Origin: Anthostomella pinea
Taxonomy: Eukaryota > Ascomycota > Sordariomycetes > Xylariales > Xylariaceae
DNA: 64,000 nt
NCBI GenBank assembly: GCA_963556695.1
Contig: CAUWAG010000018.1
Location: 1,178,001-1,242,000, forward strand
Reading direction: 5' to 3'
Positions 12,112-24,437 of the stretch are shown piece by piece; position 1 is the stretch's first letter; every line of letters begins with the position of its first letter. The notes under the pieces are model-generated. The model was not told the DNA's origin, made no database searches, and saw nothing but the letters and a program-made list of their open reading frames with translations. Both the position numbers and the translations under genes were made by a program.

Positions 12112-14460
12112 GTGGCGATCCCCTCACATGAGACGGTCAGTCAATACAACCCACAGGACACTAGACGACTGGAAGGAGTCAACCGAAGGGACTGAGGTCA
12201 AGGGAGGGACGACCGCATGCAGAACGGAGTGATGTCATCCAGAGAGACCGGAGGGATCGGATCATCTTCTGGGGGAGCGCCCGGAACAACTGCGTTGGAG
12301 CAGTCGATGTCTAACGGTTTTAATTGTTAGTAGATCAAGCTATTATGGAAGGCACTGAGACTAATGGTACAGGACAGGGAGTCATGTACAGAACAGTCAT
12401 GGACGGACTGCAAATGGAATACTAATAGACGGGGTCGCGCACTTTGGGAGTGTCTCTCTCTTTCTCTTCTTCTTCAATTTCTTTTCTATGGCGTAGAAAC
12501 ACCGCTTCCTCTGGGATACTGGGTTGCGGGCCCGAACCTTTTGGTGTATACTGGGTTGCCATAGACCATGCTGTCATCTCTGCACTCGTCCCGTGCTGGC
12601 GCACTCGACTCCCTCCGTTGACTCTGTTCCTTGGTACAATGACATTCCTCTGCAGGCCGGCGGGGATGGAATGCAAACGTCGTGAGTCTCTGACCTGATA
12701 TGGCCGGTGTGACCACGCTATGTATCTATACTGAGGACATTGCCCAGCTAGACGCAATGGATATGATCTGTAAAAGTTAAGAATCTAGCCCCGTCTTCGT
12801 AGCACAGGGCAGGGAGGATTACCTTTACCCAAAGGAAACCAGCCGGTCTTACCCACCACGGCGCTTTGTGGTTCCATCAAGTTCTTGCTGCGCCATGCGA
12901 CAACCAGTCTGCTCATACTCTAAGCCTCGTGTTCTCATTGACAGTCTCTTCGACTGTATCCTGCCTATTATAAGCCTCGGCCTATGTGGCCTGAAGGATT
13001 TATATGGGATCAATCACACGTAGCAAGGCGAGTTGAAGGGTGCTCATACAACCAATCGCCGTCTGCTGGATGTTGACGATATTGCCTTGGTGGAAGGGTC
13101 CTCTATGCACGGTGACATTCCCGCTGTAGGACGATCCGCCTTGGTCTATGGATGGATCTAGGCCGTCATTCGCCATTGTGGAAGACCTGACGTTTGCTCT
13201 TGGAAAACACGAGTCTGGGATTTGCGCGCCCGAGAGAGGCTACGTGAGCTGCGCTGGCTTCCTTCAGAGTTGCGCAGCCGAGAGGCACAGGCACGCTCCA
13301 GAAGCGGGCTGGCCTGCAGGCTGAGCTGGAATGCGTCCGACTCCCCGAGCAGATAGCCTTGTGACCTCTTGAAAATACCCTGTTATTTGGACGAATAACC
13401 GCTGCGGAAAAGCCGGTGTGGTAAAGCCGCAAGCGGTGGACTGTGCCGATGGCGGTTATGCGAGGCGTCCTGGACCCAACTTAAACCGGCTCGCTATGGG
13501 CCTCGAGACGAAAAAGATATCATACTGGGCTGCTGCCAGTCTTTTAGAAATCGCACCAGGAACTGCCTTGGATAGTAAAAAGGTCGCCGTATGATCCCAA
13601 AGCAGCATGATGGGATAGCGTAACAAGCAGCGATTCCTGAACAGAGCCTCTGGTTCTGCCGTGGCCAGCCGCTCTAAAACCCGTTAGAGCTTGGTTACGG
13701 CCGATCAGCGGGAGCATCAGCGAGCCGCTTCTGTCAGATGCAAACGCATTCAGATTAGTCAGGTTGTCAAGTGTGTTCACTAAATGATGGGAGATTAAGC
13801 TGGCAGCCGCTGCAGGAACCGCCTGGATGCCGCTTGCGCTCAGCACTGCAGCCACATCCCACAGGTCAGCACCAATCATCTGTTGAGTGCGCCAACAGGC
13901 TTGGGCGGTCTCGGGTTTGTCTGTACTAACCCCGCTTCCCGAGACGATCCACTGGGGCGGCTAGCTAGCTTTGGCACTGTCCGCCCAGATCATGCCTATC
14001 TGCCCTGAAATTAGTGCTGTATTTGACAACCTCGTCGATACACCAGGGCCCCGTGTGGTCGCATACGCACGCGCCACGAACCTTCATATGTATCAACTAT
14101 CCCAAACGCTTTGCCCGTCCCTCCTGTAGCAACTGAAGCCGGTCTCGAATCGCAAACTTCCACTCCTTTCCCACTTTATATACCAAGAGAGTGCATGGAT
14201 ACAGAAGCAGGATACAAGGGTAGCCGGGCAAACATTGGGTGAGAGGTCCGTTGTTGTCCAGGTCCCCCCAGTTCAGCTGGTGCTCTAATGGAAAGGGCGG
14301 CCCGGCAGCGGGCGGTGGGCACATTATTGCTGCAGAATGGACCCTGGGGGTGGTGGGTAAGGCCCGGTCGGGTTCAGGCTTGAAACTCTTTGCTTATATA
14401 CTCTGATGTGACCCCCGTCTTCGAAGATATACTGTACCGAGACCGCAAGGCCACTGCTTC
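12112..14460. other. Spacer; possible LTR-element remnant then unassigned sequence
   Basis: 12112-12430 may be the leader of a decayed LTR retroelement (see 12031-12111). A minus-strand open frame of 111 codons at 13544-13879, rich in Ala/Leu/Ser, could be an old gene fragment but shows no known motif. Other frames (for example 13166-13432, 14097-14324) are short and unconvincing. Confidence 0.35.
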
Positions 14461-14726
14461 AAACAGGCTTAGGATTTATAAAGCGGAAGTAAGATAATAA
14501 TATATATTTATATATTTTATATACTTAAAAAAATTAAACATTATATAAAGCGTTAAAACATGTGTATTATATATAAAGTATTATTGTTATTATTACTTTA
14601 TTAACATAATATATCGATATTATGTTATTTTTTTAAAAGTGTATTAATAATTAATCATCTTTAAAAAGAAGGGTTAAGGTAATTTAACAGTTATAAACGA
14701 TTTGTTAATAAGAAATTCATTTTAAC

Positions 14727-14883
14727 TGTCATGGTCTGGTATAGGTAGCGCATGTGGTGAGTTCTGGAGCCCGGACATGAGTACATGTACCACCATTGAA
14801 TGTCAAGCTGCCACGCTTGATATTCGACATCCTTTTGGGAGGAACAGCCGTGGCATGGTGGTTATAGTGAGCGTTCCGTCACA
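14727..14883 (+). repeat. 157-bp solo-LTR-like element with 5-bp TSD
   Basis: Begins TGTCATGGTC, ends GTTCCGTCACA, and is bracketed by TTAAC (14722-14726 and 14884-14888). A 157-bp inverted copy lies at 28683-28839. The duplicated host sequence at 29562-29697 lacks this insert and has TTAAC (minus strand) only once at 29603-29607, so the unoccupied site is present in the same window. TG...CA ends and a 5-bp duplication fit a solo LTR; a MITE is the alternative. Confidence 0.85.
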
Positions 14884-14929
14884 TTAACCCGATAACATAA
14901 GCGACTTTTTAAGTTATTATATTATAAGT

Positions 14930-15132
14930 TGTGAGATTCTAAAAGGGTCACAAGCCTTGGGGGTGTGAGCGGTCGCTGCAAATGTTGTTGTCATTCTCAA
15001 GTATGCTTGGCAGGGCTAATCTATAGCTAAATACCATACTGCACTATGCCAGGGTGGATCTACTGTTCACTTGACAGCCCCCTAGTGTGTACTGCACCTA
15101 AGGGCACCATATCTGAGATCCAACATCTGACA
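14930..15132 (-). repeat. 203-bp solo-LTR-like element with 5-bp TSD
   Basis: Reads TGTCAGATGTTGG...ATCTCACA on the minus strand. Flanked by TAAGT at 14925-14929 and 15133-15137. A second copy of the same length is at 29359-29561. TG...CA ends and a 5-bp duplication suggest a solo LTR. Confidence 0.85.
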
Positions 15133-15865
15133 TAAGTAAAAAATAGTTTTTAAACGTTGTTATTAAATAATGTAATAATAAGTCTGTTTTTTACTTTAAA
15201 ACTATAAGCATCAATATATTTATATTTATAAGTTAGTATTTTTTTTAACTAGTAGTTTGTTTATAAGTTACTTTCATAATTAGTTTTTATATATTTTATA
15301 TATTATTAAGTCTTACATTATATATACTACTTATTATGAGGACTCCGCAGTGATAAAATAGGTTAATTTATATAAGCTTTTCATTTATTACCGATTAAAT
15401 ATACGAAAAGATGTAAAATGTAAATAAAAACGCATATATATTTATATAAGTCGTTTTAAATTAAATAGGGACGAGCTTCTTTTTAATAGGTTTAATGTTC
15501 GCGTTTTTATATAATAAAAGATTATTAGCTTATAATTTCCATGTTGTTAAAAAAGAGAATCTCGCTCGAGTTGAAAAGGTGTAATAACCGTAACGATATT
15601 TTACTCACGCATAATATAGCTTTAAAACACCGGTTATAAACGAGATATAAGTTAAAAGAAATTTTTTAAAGAAACATTAATTTTTTTTATTTAAAAATTG
15701 CGGACATAAGCTTATATAAGTGGTGGCTTTTTAAATAAGCTTGTATTATTTTAAAACATATATTTATTAATAATATAAGCCAAAATGACTACTTATATTA
15801 ATAAGTTACGACGGGTACTTATAAACGTAACTGGCGTTACTATATTAACACTTATTTTTTTAATA

Positions 15866-17729
15866 TAACGTAGCTGATAAGCGAGTTGACATTATAAGCG
15901 AGTTGGCACTCGTCATGAACTTTCCAACCAATACGATTCAAACCATCATATCTCCACCAACAACAATGGCACCGCGTTATAACGAATCAGACTTGCAGCT
16001 AGCTGTTTAAGCTAAACGACGTGACCCTAATATTCCTATATTTCAGCTTGCGAAACTCTTTAACGTCCCTTGTTCCACTTTGAGCAATAGAGTCAAAGGA
16101 ATGCCATCACGACGCGACAGCATGCCCAATACTTTGAAACTTATGGTTTCCGAAGAAAATGCCATTTGTTCCTTCATTCTTGACCTGGATGCGCGAGCAT
16201 TTCCGCCCCGGTACAGTTATGTTGAAGATATAGCGAATCAATTGTTGGCGGCGCGTGGGGCTGGACGCGTTGAAAAGAACTGGACGCGGAACTTCATCAA
16301 ACGTACACCAGGCCTCCGGACGCGTTTTCATTGGAAGATAGACTACCAGAGGGTCTTGAACGAGGATCCAGACGCGTATTGCGCGTGGTTTCGCCAAGTT
16401 GCAGCGGCAGTCGCGAAACATGGTATCCAAGACGCGGATATTTACAACTTTGACGAGACTGGGTTTATGATGGGCATTGTTGGGTCCGGCATGGTCGTTA
16501 CAAGCGCCGAAAGACGTGGCAGGCCTAGACAAGCTCAGCAAGGCAACAGGGAATGGTCTATAGCAATCTCTGCTGTTAATGCTAATGGTTGGGTGGTCCC
16601 GCCGTTCATCATTCTACAGGGCAAAACCCACCTCGCGTCATGGTATCGCGACACAATATTACCACGCGATTGGAAGGTGGTCGTGTCTGACAACGGGTGG
16701 ACCACGAATGAGATTAGTTTGGAATGGATTCAGCATTTCGACAAGTATACCAGACCGCGTATGACTGCCAGTAAATGCCTCCTCATCCTAGATGGTCACG
16801 AAAGCCACCATTCCCAGGTCTTTGAGGATTATTGTCAGAATAACGGTATTATCACCCTTTGTATGCCTGCCCACTCGTCACACAGGCTCCAGCCTCTAGA
16901 TGTCGGCTGTTTTAGCCCGCTCAAACGAGCTTACGGTCGCAGGATTGAGGATCTCATCCGGCGTCATATAACCCACGTTTCAAAGGAGGACTTTCTTGCA
17001 GCGTTTTGTGAAGCACACAACGCTGCTATGACGCCAGGAAACATTCGAGCAGGTTTCAGTGCCACTGGGCTTGTTCCTTTTGACCCAGAAAGTGTCATTT
17101 CAAAGCTGGATACTGTCGCTGTCATACGAACACCGTCGCCAGACCCCAATCTGCCACCCACTACTTAGACTTCGAAAACGCCTACCACCATTAACGAAGC
17201 GGTAAACCAATCGGTTTATATCCAAAACTGAGTCAGAAACCACCAGGGAAGCTCACCTACATCAATAGTTGATGCGTTGAGCTCATTTTCGAAGGCTACA
17301 TACGGTCTTATGCATAAGGTCGCTTTGGTTGATTCCCGGGTCCGCAAACTAGAAGAGGCCAATCACCTATTAAGTAAACACTGGAGAACAAAAAACAAAC
17401 ATTTAATAAAAGGAGGAATACTTTCTGTTGAAGATGCAATAGATCTTTAGGCTGCAAAGGATGGTACTGAGCTGGCAAAACAGGAAATGAGTGAAGGTAG
17501 TCGTCGTCCGAGGCGGGCGGCAGCGCGTGGGCGACGGTGTGGCATTTGCGGCAATACTGGCCATAATGCGCGAACTTGTACAATAGAGATAGAAACCTCT
17601 GAGGAAGAGGAATCCAATTGATTGAATTGAACTGAATGCGTTGTGGTGAAGTTATTTGACATGACAGTTGGAGAGTTCATGACGAGTGCCAACTCGCTTG
17701 TAATGTCAACTCGCTTGTCAGCTACGTTA
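15866..17729 (+). mobile_element. Fot1/pogo-type DNA transposon with ~55-bp terminal inverted repeats
   Basis: An 1864-bp element between TA dinucleotides (15864-15865 and 17730-17731). The two ends form inverted repeats starting TAACGTAGCTGA and extending to CACTCGTCATGAAC. Each contains the subterminal motif AAGCGAGTTG twice, a likely transposase-binding repeat. It encodes one broken DDE transposase. Length, TA target and protein agree with the Fot1/pogo group of the Tc1/mariner superfamily. Confidence 0.93.
15966..17621 (+). pseudogene. Fot1/pogo DDE transposase, four nonsense codons
   Basis: A 552-codon frame with no net indel: an N-terminal Psq-type helix-turn-helix (about residues 1-55), a CENP-B-type HTH (about 60-125), then the DDE-1 core. 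Catalytic aspartates are seen in YNFDETGF, LILDGHESH and RLQPLDVG. Near the C-terminus is a zinc knuckle (CGICGNTGHNARTC). Stops lie at 16008 (TAA), 17166 (TAG), 17229 (TGA) and 17448 (TAG); each can come from CAA, CAG or CGA by C-to-T. The central 362 codons (16080-17168) stay open and keep all three catalytic Asp. It is inactive as it stands; the TIRs could still be moved in trans. Confidence 0.92.
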
Positions 17730-17739
17730 TAATCATATA

Positions 17740-19377
17740 ATATTTATAATATACGTATAAAATACTTTAAAATATTCTGGTTAATTAATAAAGGTTATTA
17801 TTAACATGCAGAAGGTGAACTTCTAACAAAGATTGCTGTTTTAATATTTAAGGGATAAGTAAAAGCAGAATAGGTTACAGAGAGAGCTCTTATGTTTGTG
17901 ACTTATATAACTTGTTCATAATCTTAACGGCCATTACTTACCTGAGTCTTAACTTGAGGATGCCATGCCGCGAGGTCGCGTTCTGTAGTTGAATACTTGC
18001 GTATCTGGTCGTCTCTAGCACCTGACCCTGTACCTCCCATCCTTGTAGCTGGCTCCCCGCAATTCCCAGAGCAATGTATTCGCCGCAGATGGTGTTTATA
18101 GCATCGATGGAAGCACCTGTGTAGAAACGCTGCTCGCTGGCATAGCTGCAACCTTTCGCTGCACGTAGCGATGCCGGAAGGTGCGTTCAGGATTCGGATT
18201 GGCATCATTGAATGCGAAACTGGCACCCTTGCTATCTGATCATCTTAGACCAATCGAGCTGAGAGTTTTAGTAAGTTTAGCGGTATGGGCCGAAATGCCC
18301 TAGCGGCCTCGTAGACATCCACCATCTTTTGCCCGGTCACACCGCTTTGTTGCCTCGACCTGGACAACACCCGCCACCACGGTGGAAGGACAGGACAAGA
18401 GCTGTTGTTTAATAGGGAGAACGAAGTATTAATTACCAACTCAGTCTTTGAGGTGATTAGCATGGGCAGAATTTAACGACAAAGTGGGTAGAGTACGCGT
18501 CCTAAGATAGTTTGATGGTGCCACCATTACGAGCGGGTTTTGCTTGTTCGGACTTGTACGCAGACAGCTGTGGCATGAAATCTTTATTCTTGTCCAATGG
18601 GCTATATGCAACATCGTGGGGGTTAGCTTGGTCGGTCAAGGAAGCGTTGTGGTTGGACGGCTTGAGAAATGATTCTTAATGAGCTCTGGCTGCAGCGATC
18701 GAGTGGGGCCCCTCGGGAAGTGGGACTATCGGCAACAATGTTGCATTCCCTCAATGACACGGCTTCATGGCAAAGTAGGTACGGGTGGTCAAGGCTACTC
18801 GACAAGTACAAAAGCCGGATCTCCAAGTCCCTCTCTTTCATTCTCTGCCCTCTTTTCAGCTCTAACGCCCTGACTTAACAACCCCAACATATCCTTCGGA
18901 AGAACAGGAAACACTACAAGGTGCGACTAACACTCGAATCCCCTCGTCCCTGGAGACCGCTAAATTATGATGAAGTATCAGACCACAGCAAGACCGACAA
19001 ACATGCCGAGCCAAGTCGTAAAGTGCCCTGGTGGTTGCGGTACAGATATATCGTCGACACAGACCCAAGACGATTGTCCCACTTGCAGCGCGTATGTTAT
19101 CACTTGCCACGCTTCTTCTCTGCCTCTACTCTTGGTAGCGTGTATCTGACTCGAAAAACAGCAAAAAATGATGCCCAGATGACCAGGAGCCTTTGACGCG
19201 TGGACACAAGCTATGTGATGGTCTTCATAAGAGATGGAATGCGAAAGTGATGGCACATGCCTATTGAGATCTACAACTAGATAGTCACCCTTGACAGAAG
19301 CAATTGGATATTTCTCTATGCTACCCTCATGACCCATTTGTCCTCAGTTGATGCCAGTTTCTTGCCTTCTGAGACTA
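17740..19377. other. Spacer with short unassigned open frames
   Basis: 17740-17900 is AT-rich. From 17930 the composition is normal; frames such as 17924-18226 (minus) and 18245-18463 (minus) show no recognisable domain. The only frame with a suggestive pattern is the small Cys-containing one at 18967-19149, listed separately. Confidence 0.35.
18967..19149 (+). CDS. Small Cys-rich ORF, zinc-ribbon-like, uncertain
   Basis: A 60-codon frame containing KCPGGCG followed about 14 residues later by DCPTCSAYV, i.e. a CxxxC...CxxC arrangement like small zinc ribbons. GTATGTT directly after the second pair could be an intron donor, so the hydrophobic C-terminus of the raw frame may not be real. No homology is claimed. 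Chance is the main alternative. Confidence 0.3.
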   Translation: MMKYQTTARPTNMPSQVVKCPGGCGTDISSTQTQDDCPTCSAYVITCHASSLPLLLVACI

Positions 19378-20145
19378 CTATACCGACTGGCCGAGCTTTT
19401 CCTTCAGCGATAGTAGGTGGTGCATCTCTACTTCGGTACAAAAAGCTAATAACCATTCGCGACACCGCTCCTTATCATCCTCCTCGCCCTTAAGCGGAGC
19501 GCTAGGTCCTTCTCGCTTCCAATATGGCTGCTCAAACCACTCCGGCCAAAAACCCCCATACTCCCAGTCGATAATAGCGTTGATTTTGAGTGTCTCCGGG
19601 TCGACGATGACATTATGCTGACCCAGGTCATTGTGACAGAAGACGTAACTCCCCGGCTCAATATCGAGCTTCGGCCGCCAGCAACTGTGTTGCTTCCAGA
19701 AACGGCTATGGACCCGGTTTGGAGCACATAACAGCGTTTGGCCCGGCACGCCAGGGGTATTGGAACGGAGTGACTTCAGCGTGGCAACGTGCTCTAGCAG
19801 CTCCTTGGTGACCACCTGCTTCTCCTCCTCGGTGATCTGAGACATGCTGACACCCGGTACGAGTTCAGTACTAAAGTAGAAGGCCCCATCGTCTTCAAAG
19901 GTATGCTGTAGGCGGGGGAGCGGGATGTTCGTATTTTCTCGGAGGTACGTCAGGATCGCTGCGTCTGTTCTCCATCGCTGAGGCAGGCAGGCGGATGGCT
20001 TCCAGTCGTTGCATGTTGTCATCCATTCATGCCGCCGAAGGGTACGCTTGACGAACGACTTTCCCACCTCGTAGTATTTTTTATCTGTAGTGACTCCAGT
20101 GCAACCTTCCTCACGGCGCTCGTTCATCTCTTGCGTGGACACCAT
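19378..20145 (-). CDS. APH-fold small-molecule kinase (aminoglycoside/choline kinase-like)
   Basis: An intronless gene of 255 codons from the ATG at 20145 (an in-frame ATG at 20202 would add 19 residues, less likely). Typical of the large fungal APH family (PF01636 type). The Brenner-type catalytic motif HNDLGQHNVIVD (His-x-Asp...Asn) lies at about residues 170-181, followed by the metal-binding IIDWEYGGFWP, and the substrate-lobe segment FSTELVPG occurs earlier. It transfers phosphate to an unknown small molecule; fungal members rarely have known substrates and this is not evidence of antibiotic resistance. All key residues are present, so it is probably functional. Confidence 0.85.
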   Translation of the reverse strand: MVSTQEMNERREEGCTGVTTDKKYYEVGKSFVKRTLRRHEWMTTCNDWKPSACLPQRWRTDAAILTYLRENTNIPLPRLQHTFEDDGAFYFSTELVPGVSMSQITEEEKQVVTKELLEHVATLKSLRSNTPGVPGQTLLCAPNRVHSRFWKQHSCWRPKLDIEPGSYVFCHNDLGQHNVIVDPETLKINAIIDWEYGGFWPEWFEQPYWKREGPSAPLKGEEDDKERCREWLLAFCTEVEMHHLLSLKEKLGQSV

Positions 20146-20915
20146 TTTGGTACGTGGAAGAGGAAGGGAAAGGAAACAATAAGAGCAATACAGGTCAGAC
20201 ACACGACTTGCTTGCCCTTTAGCAAGTGGCTAGAGGCAGGCTGGCGGTATAGGAGGAGTTCGCGAAGCTCGTGTTGTGTAGCCAAGGTTTGCATAGAGGG
20301 AAGATCTGGGCGCAGTGCAAGATACGTTTGTGTATTAAGTGGATGATGCCGAACCGCCAAACTTTAGCCCGACCTGTGACTGGGATCTTGGCGGGGCGTG
20401 AGTAGCCTTTTAGCGAGAGCTCGGTTCGGCTTCTTACCCCGCACCTGCCCCGCGAAACTTCTGTGTAATAGTAAGTCAGCTTCCCCCGTCTCTTCCTATC
20501 CTCGCCCATATGCATCTCCTCCCAATCATCCGACAACGACCTTATTCTCAATGCTCCAGCTCCCAGCTTCACCATTCCACATTTCAGAAGCCCGCGCGAC
20601 ACCAGGTACGCCAGAGCGAGGTCCGAGCCTCACGTGCGCCTAGATGGGGTGGAGTGAGCGCCTTGCTGGAAGAGCCATGCGTAATGGTGTTTCCGGGCAG
20701 TTTGCGCGAGGCCTACCACCTGCTTCCGGCTATCGCGCGTTGGAAGCTGGCATGCACTGCTCAGCAGCCGTCAACTGTCCGCCGCGCTCGTTGTCTGTAG
20801 CCTACGTGACAAGTGCTCTATGCATTTGTTGCCACCATGCTTCACATTATTACCTCGTGACGTCTCACCTCGTGTCCAGAAGTGCAAACTCTTGTTACAT
20901 GTTACACACCTCAAG
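20146..20915. other. Intergenic region between divergent genes
   Basis: Lies between the start of the APH-fold kinase (minus) and the trypsin-like fragment (plus). Overlapping short frames (20219-20602 minus, 20398-20800 plus) have no recognisable domain. It presumably holds the kinase promoter; no clear TATA box is seen. Confidence 0.35.
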
Positions 20916-21449
20916 ATGGCGTTTAATACAGCTAAATTGGCTGAATCACACGAGATCTTCCAGAACGCGATTGCTATGGATAGGTTGACTACGGATGAGC
21001 CGGCTTTTATGATCGAGGACGACTTGAGCGACACTTCCATCATGGTCAAAACAACTCACCAGCCCGCTATATTAGGCCGCCGATCTCAAACGCCGATATA
21101 TACTGGATTGCCAGGTACCAAGAGTTTTCAACTGCTTTACAGCGCCCGGCTTCACACGCCGCTTCGTGCTGGAGATTGCGGCAGCTGGGCTTACAGCGTG
21201 AAATCGGAGAAGCTTGTTGGGTTCGTTGTAGCGGCCAGTCCCAAGACCGGCTTGCGTTTGGTCAGTCCAGCGGGACCTGCCCTAGAGCAGATGGCGTCGC
21301 TTTTCGGAAGGGCCTTCAGCGGAGCGAGCCTCGACTTTGAAGACCGACCAAGGGACAACGAACGGCTGTTGGCCTCGGTAGGCCCAATAGCAACGAATTC
21401 CGTATCCTCTAAGTATCATTATAGCGATATAATAACAGCTATTATATAG
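20916..21449 (+). pseudogene. Trypsin-like-domain protein fragment, C-terminal part
   Basis: About 177 residues from an ATG at 20916 (MAFNTAKLAE), containing RAGDCGSWAYS followed by KLVGFVVAASP...LVSPAG. This resembles the C-terminal strand region of a fungal trypsin-like domain, where GDSGSWV followed by GHIVAGDP...IPA is common; here the serine is replaced by Cys (GDCGSW). No N-terminal protease half is found upstream, and the frame runs straight into an AT-rich island at about 21440. Likely a 5'-truncated remnant. Confidence 0.5.
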
Positions 21450-22325
21450 ACAGCATCGAATCAGCCTTTACCAACTTTAATAACCCTTTAAATAGCCCCG
21501 GAAGTTTACGGGACTTTGTCGTTTTTGGTAACAACTTTAATAACGAAAATCGAAATAAAGTTTTTAAAAAAACCGTCCCGTTTATTAAAAATCAGCACTT
21601 GGGTAATTTTAATCTAAGATTATCCGACCTTATACAAGTATTATTAAATGTGTAAAAAGAGCTGTTAAAAATTATAAAAATGTTTAAATATAAGCTTATA
21701 TAGTTATAGCTAGCATACGTAGTTAATAACTGGTTAAACAAATACGTAAGCCTTGTTTTTTAATTATATAAAATTCCTGTAATAATTAACGTAACGACTT
21801 ATAAAGATAGCGATTAGTTTTTTAAGCTAGCTGTTATTAAATTTTATCTACCCGCTTAGGCTAAAAGGACTTACTTATACTCCTTTATTTAAAAACCGGA
21901 TACAAACTTATTATAAAAAGTTATAATATTAATATTAATTTAAAAAGTGGCGGGATTCTTTACATTTAATAAAATTTAAATATAGGTATTAAGTTTATCA
22001 GTCAAATTTACGCGATTACGTTTAATAATTTTACGGCTTATTTTCTTTTTAACTTAATTGAAAATTATAATCGTAACTTAAATAAAATCGATAAATTATG
22101 AATAACTTAACAATTTTTTTTTAAAATTATTTTAAATTAAAGCTAAAATAATAAATATATATATAGCGTAAAAAGTCAGTAAAGAAGTAAATATTACGCG
22201 GAAAAATATAGTTAAATATTATATTTAATTAATTTATTAAACTTTTAGTAAGTATTTATAAGGTTTAGCGTAAGCGTATCAACGGCGCTTTAACCTTATT
22301 ACCCTTTTAAGAAATCAAATGGTCA
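21450..22325. repeat. AT-rich island
   Basis: Strongly AT-rich, no open frame of note, sharp edges against normal sequence on both sides. Resembles the other RIP-type islands here. No terminal repeats were found by eye. Confidence 0.65.
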
Positions 22326-23270
22326 GTTGACTTTACGTCTCTGCATGGGACCCCCTAGTAATACCACTTGTTTCACCCACGATAGCTGGCCGAGTACGTG
22401 GTGCGAATTGGCACGTCAAATCCTCATTCCGTACTTCCGCTTCGCTTCCACAGGAGGTAAATGGCGTGTGCGCGGAGAGCTTGCGGCTCGCTCTCTGATC
22501 TGAGCGATAGACACGCTCTCCTGTCTCGCAAAGCATTCCAGCATGGCTGTGATGATGGACATGACGGAGCTGATGGGGCTTTGAGCAAGCTTCAAGCAAA
22601 ACAAGGTACCTATCGACCGCGAACTTAGCGAATGAACTTGGTATCAGACACGAATGAAAAAGTAGGAGAGCGCCTCAATACAAGGATGATCTGGGTATCG
22701 TCATACAATAGCTAAGTGAATATTCGTATATCGACATATTGTTCATACTCCCTTTCCGCTTTTCCTGTGCTTCACTCTGATCGAGTCATCTAGACACGAA
22801 AAACCAATGACACTTGACATGTTTTAACTGGAAGTTATAATAGCGCTCCCAATTTCTCTTGGCCAGACCAGGAACGGAGGAATGACAGATCACAAGGACG
22901 CAGAGCAGACAGCTTTCTCTACTAAAACGGCTACGGTCCAAACCAGATCTCAGTCGTCTACCGTTACATCAGCAGCGGCTGAGGGAGACAACCTTTACCT
23001 GCGCATCTTGTTCCTCATTGGTTCGCCTCTTTACTGCTCCTTGTACCACATACACCAGACTACGGAGCGCAGCATTGCATACTCAGAAACTGCACAGGAA
23101 ATTGGTTGGGGGTTTCGACTTCCAGGGGGCCGGTCAGAATCAGGGCCTGCGCGCTCTTCTTCTTTCTACAAAGGTCAAAACGATGCCTCGACAATCCATG
23201 TTCTTGTCCGAGTAGCAATTACGGCGTTTTTTCAACGACAAACCTCCTCGTCGGACCTTCGTGCACCGCA
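22326..23270. other. Spacer upstream of membrane protein gene
   Basis: Normal composition. A 144-codon frame at 22882-23316 (plus) overlaps the start of the next gene and shows no motif. The region may include that gene's promoter or an unrecognised first exon. Confidence 0.3.
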
Positions 23271-24437
23271 ATGCCGACAATTGCTTCCACGGACACGGCT
23301 CCATATCCGCCACTAACAACGGTCTTTACGCCACCGCCCGGATGTGCGGGCTACTATTACCAGGCCGACTACTTTTGTTATAGAAATACAGACATTTGTA
23401 GCGCAAGTGCCTTTCCTCTCAGTGTTTGCGGCACGGATGCATCGGGAAGCCGTTCTCTGGTAAACTGTTATCCAGATGTAACCACATACAGCGACCTAGC
23501 GACATTCGAGGTAGCGACGTATCTGCCCGCTTGGGTTCACGACGGCTACGAGCATAGCGCAGCTCGATGGTATCTTCTGCTGTCCTAGGTGCGTTCCCTT
23601 ACCAAATATAGAGGCCCGTCAATGGCAGCTGGCTCACGCGGAATGCATAGTGCCCTGTTGTTCGTCGGCGACCTAAACATTCACTCCTGCGAGGCGACGT
23701 TGACGGAGGCGGCTATCACGGCTGTCACGTACGAGCAATGGGATTGTGCCTCGCAGCTCCCGACCTTCACGTTCGGTCCGGGGCTGACAGGAACGTACGA
23801 GTTGGGCTCCTTAATCATTCCACAAAACGCAACGAACATCGTACGAGCCGAGCCAATCTTGCTTTGGAGCCAGCATGGTGCCGCTACGGTCTCGCCCCTT
23901 ACAACCAGTGCATCAACGTCTTCAACCGGCAAATCACAGTCAGTGCCCACCTTTGGCAGAAACGACCCAACGATAGGAGAACAACAAAGCCAAGGCCTGC
24001 CGCAGACTGCCAAAGTCGGTATCGGTGTGGGAATCTCAGTAGCTGTCCTACTCTTTTCGTGCTTGGTATTCTTTGTGATCAGACAACATCGCAGGAAAAG
24101 TTTCAGCACTTTGAAAGACGACGACACCCCAGCCAACTACAGCCGCCACTCTGCATTCGAGGAGAAACCCGATCTCGAAGGCAGCGGGCAAACCTACGCG
24201 GTGAAGGCCAAGCTCAATGCCGCGGCGACCCGTGCAGAGCTCGAAGGGTCCCTGGAAGACGAGGGTAAAGCGGGCGTGTATATGCTGAAGCCAGAGCTCG
24301 AGGGAACCCTTGGCCAACATGGCGTAGTCGGACAGGTCTACGTGAAGAAGAAGTCCGAGTTGGAAGCTGGGCATGTGGCGAGTCGACCGGATGGTGCTGA
24401 AATTGCTGAGTTGGGCGGTACCAGCCCCATTCTATGA
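23271..24437 (+). pseudogene. Fungal single-pass membrane protein (Cys-rich ectodomain, C-terminal tail), in-frame TAG
   Basis: The frame from ATG 23271 begins MPTIASTDTAPYPPLTTVFTPPPGC, a typical start for fungal surface proteins of unknown function, with a Cys-containing ectodomain (CAGYYY, YFCYRNTDIC, NCYPDVTTY). It continues in the same frame to 24437 across one TAG at 23586-23588. After a Ser/Thr-rich linker there is one membrane helix (about 24016-24085: GIGVGISVAVLLFSCLVFFVI), then a basic anchor RQHRRK and a cytoplasmic tail with repeated ELEG units. The region around the stop fits the family poorly, so either an unrecognised intron or frame damage lies near 23540-23600. Possibly still functional if an intron removes the stop. 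Confidence 0.55.

Larger units (their letters stand above)
14461..15863. repeat. AT-rich island, probably RIP-decayed repeat
   Basis: Very AT-rich with no usable open frames. Part of it (about 14630-14726 and 14884-14929) matches 29562-29697 in inverted orientation, so this is repeated DNA. It carries two LTR-like insertions of normal GC content (14727-14883 and 14930-15132). The AT skew with multi-copy origin fits RIP; TA/AT dinucleotide ratios would test that. Confidence 0.75.

Noticed and set aside
19378..20145. Antibiotic resistance gene
   Set aside because: The APH fold is widespread in fungi with unknown small-molecule substrates; nothing in the sequence points to aminoglycosides.
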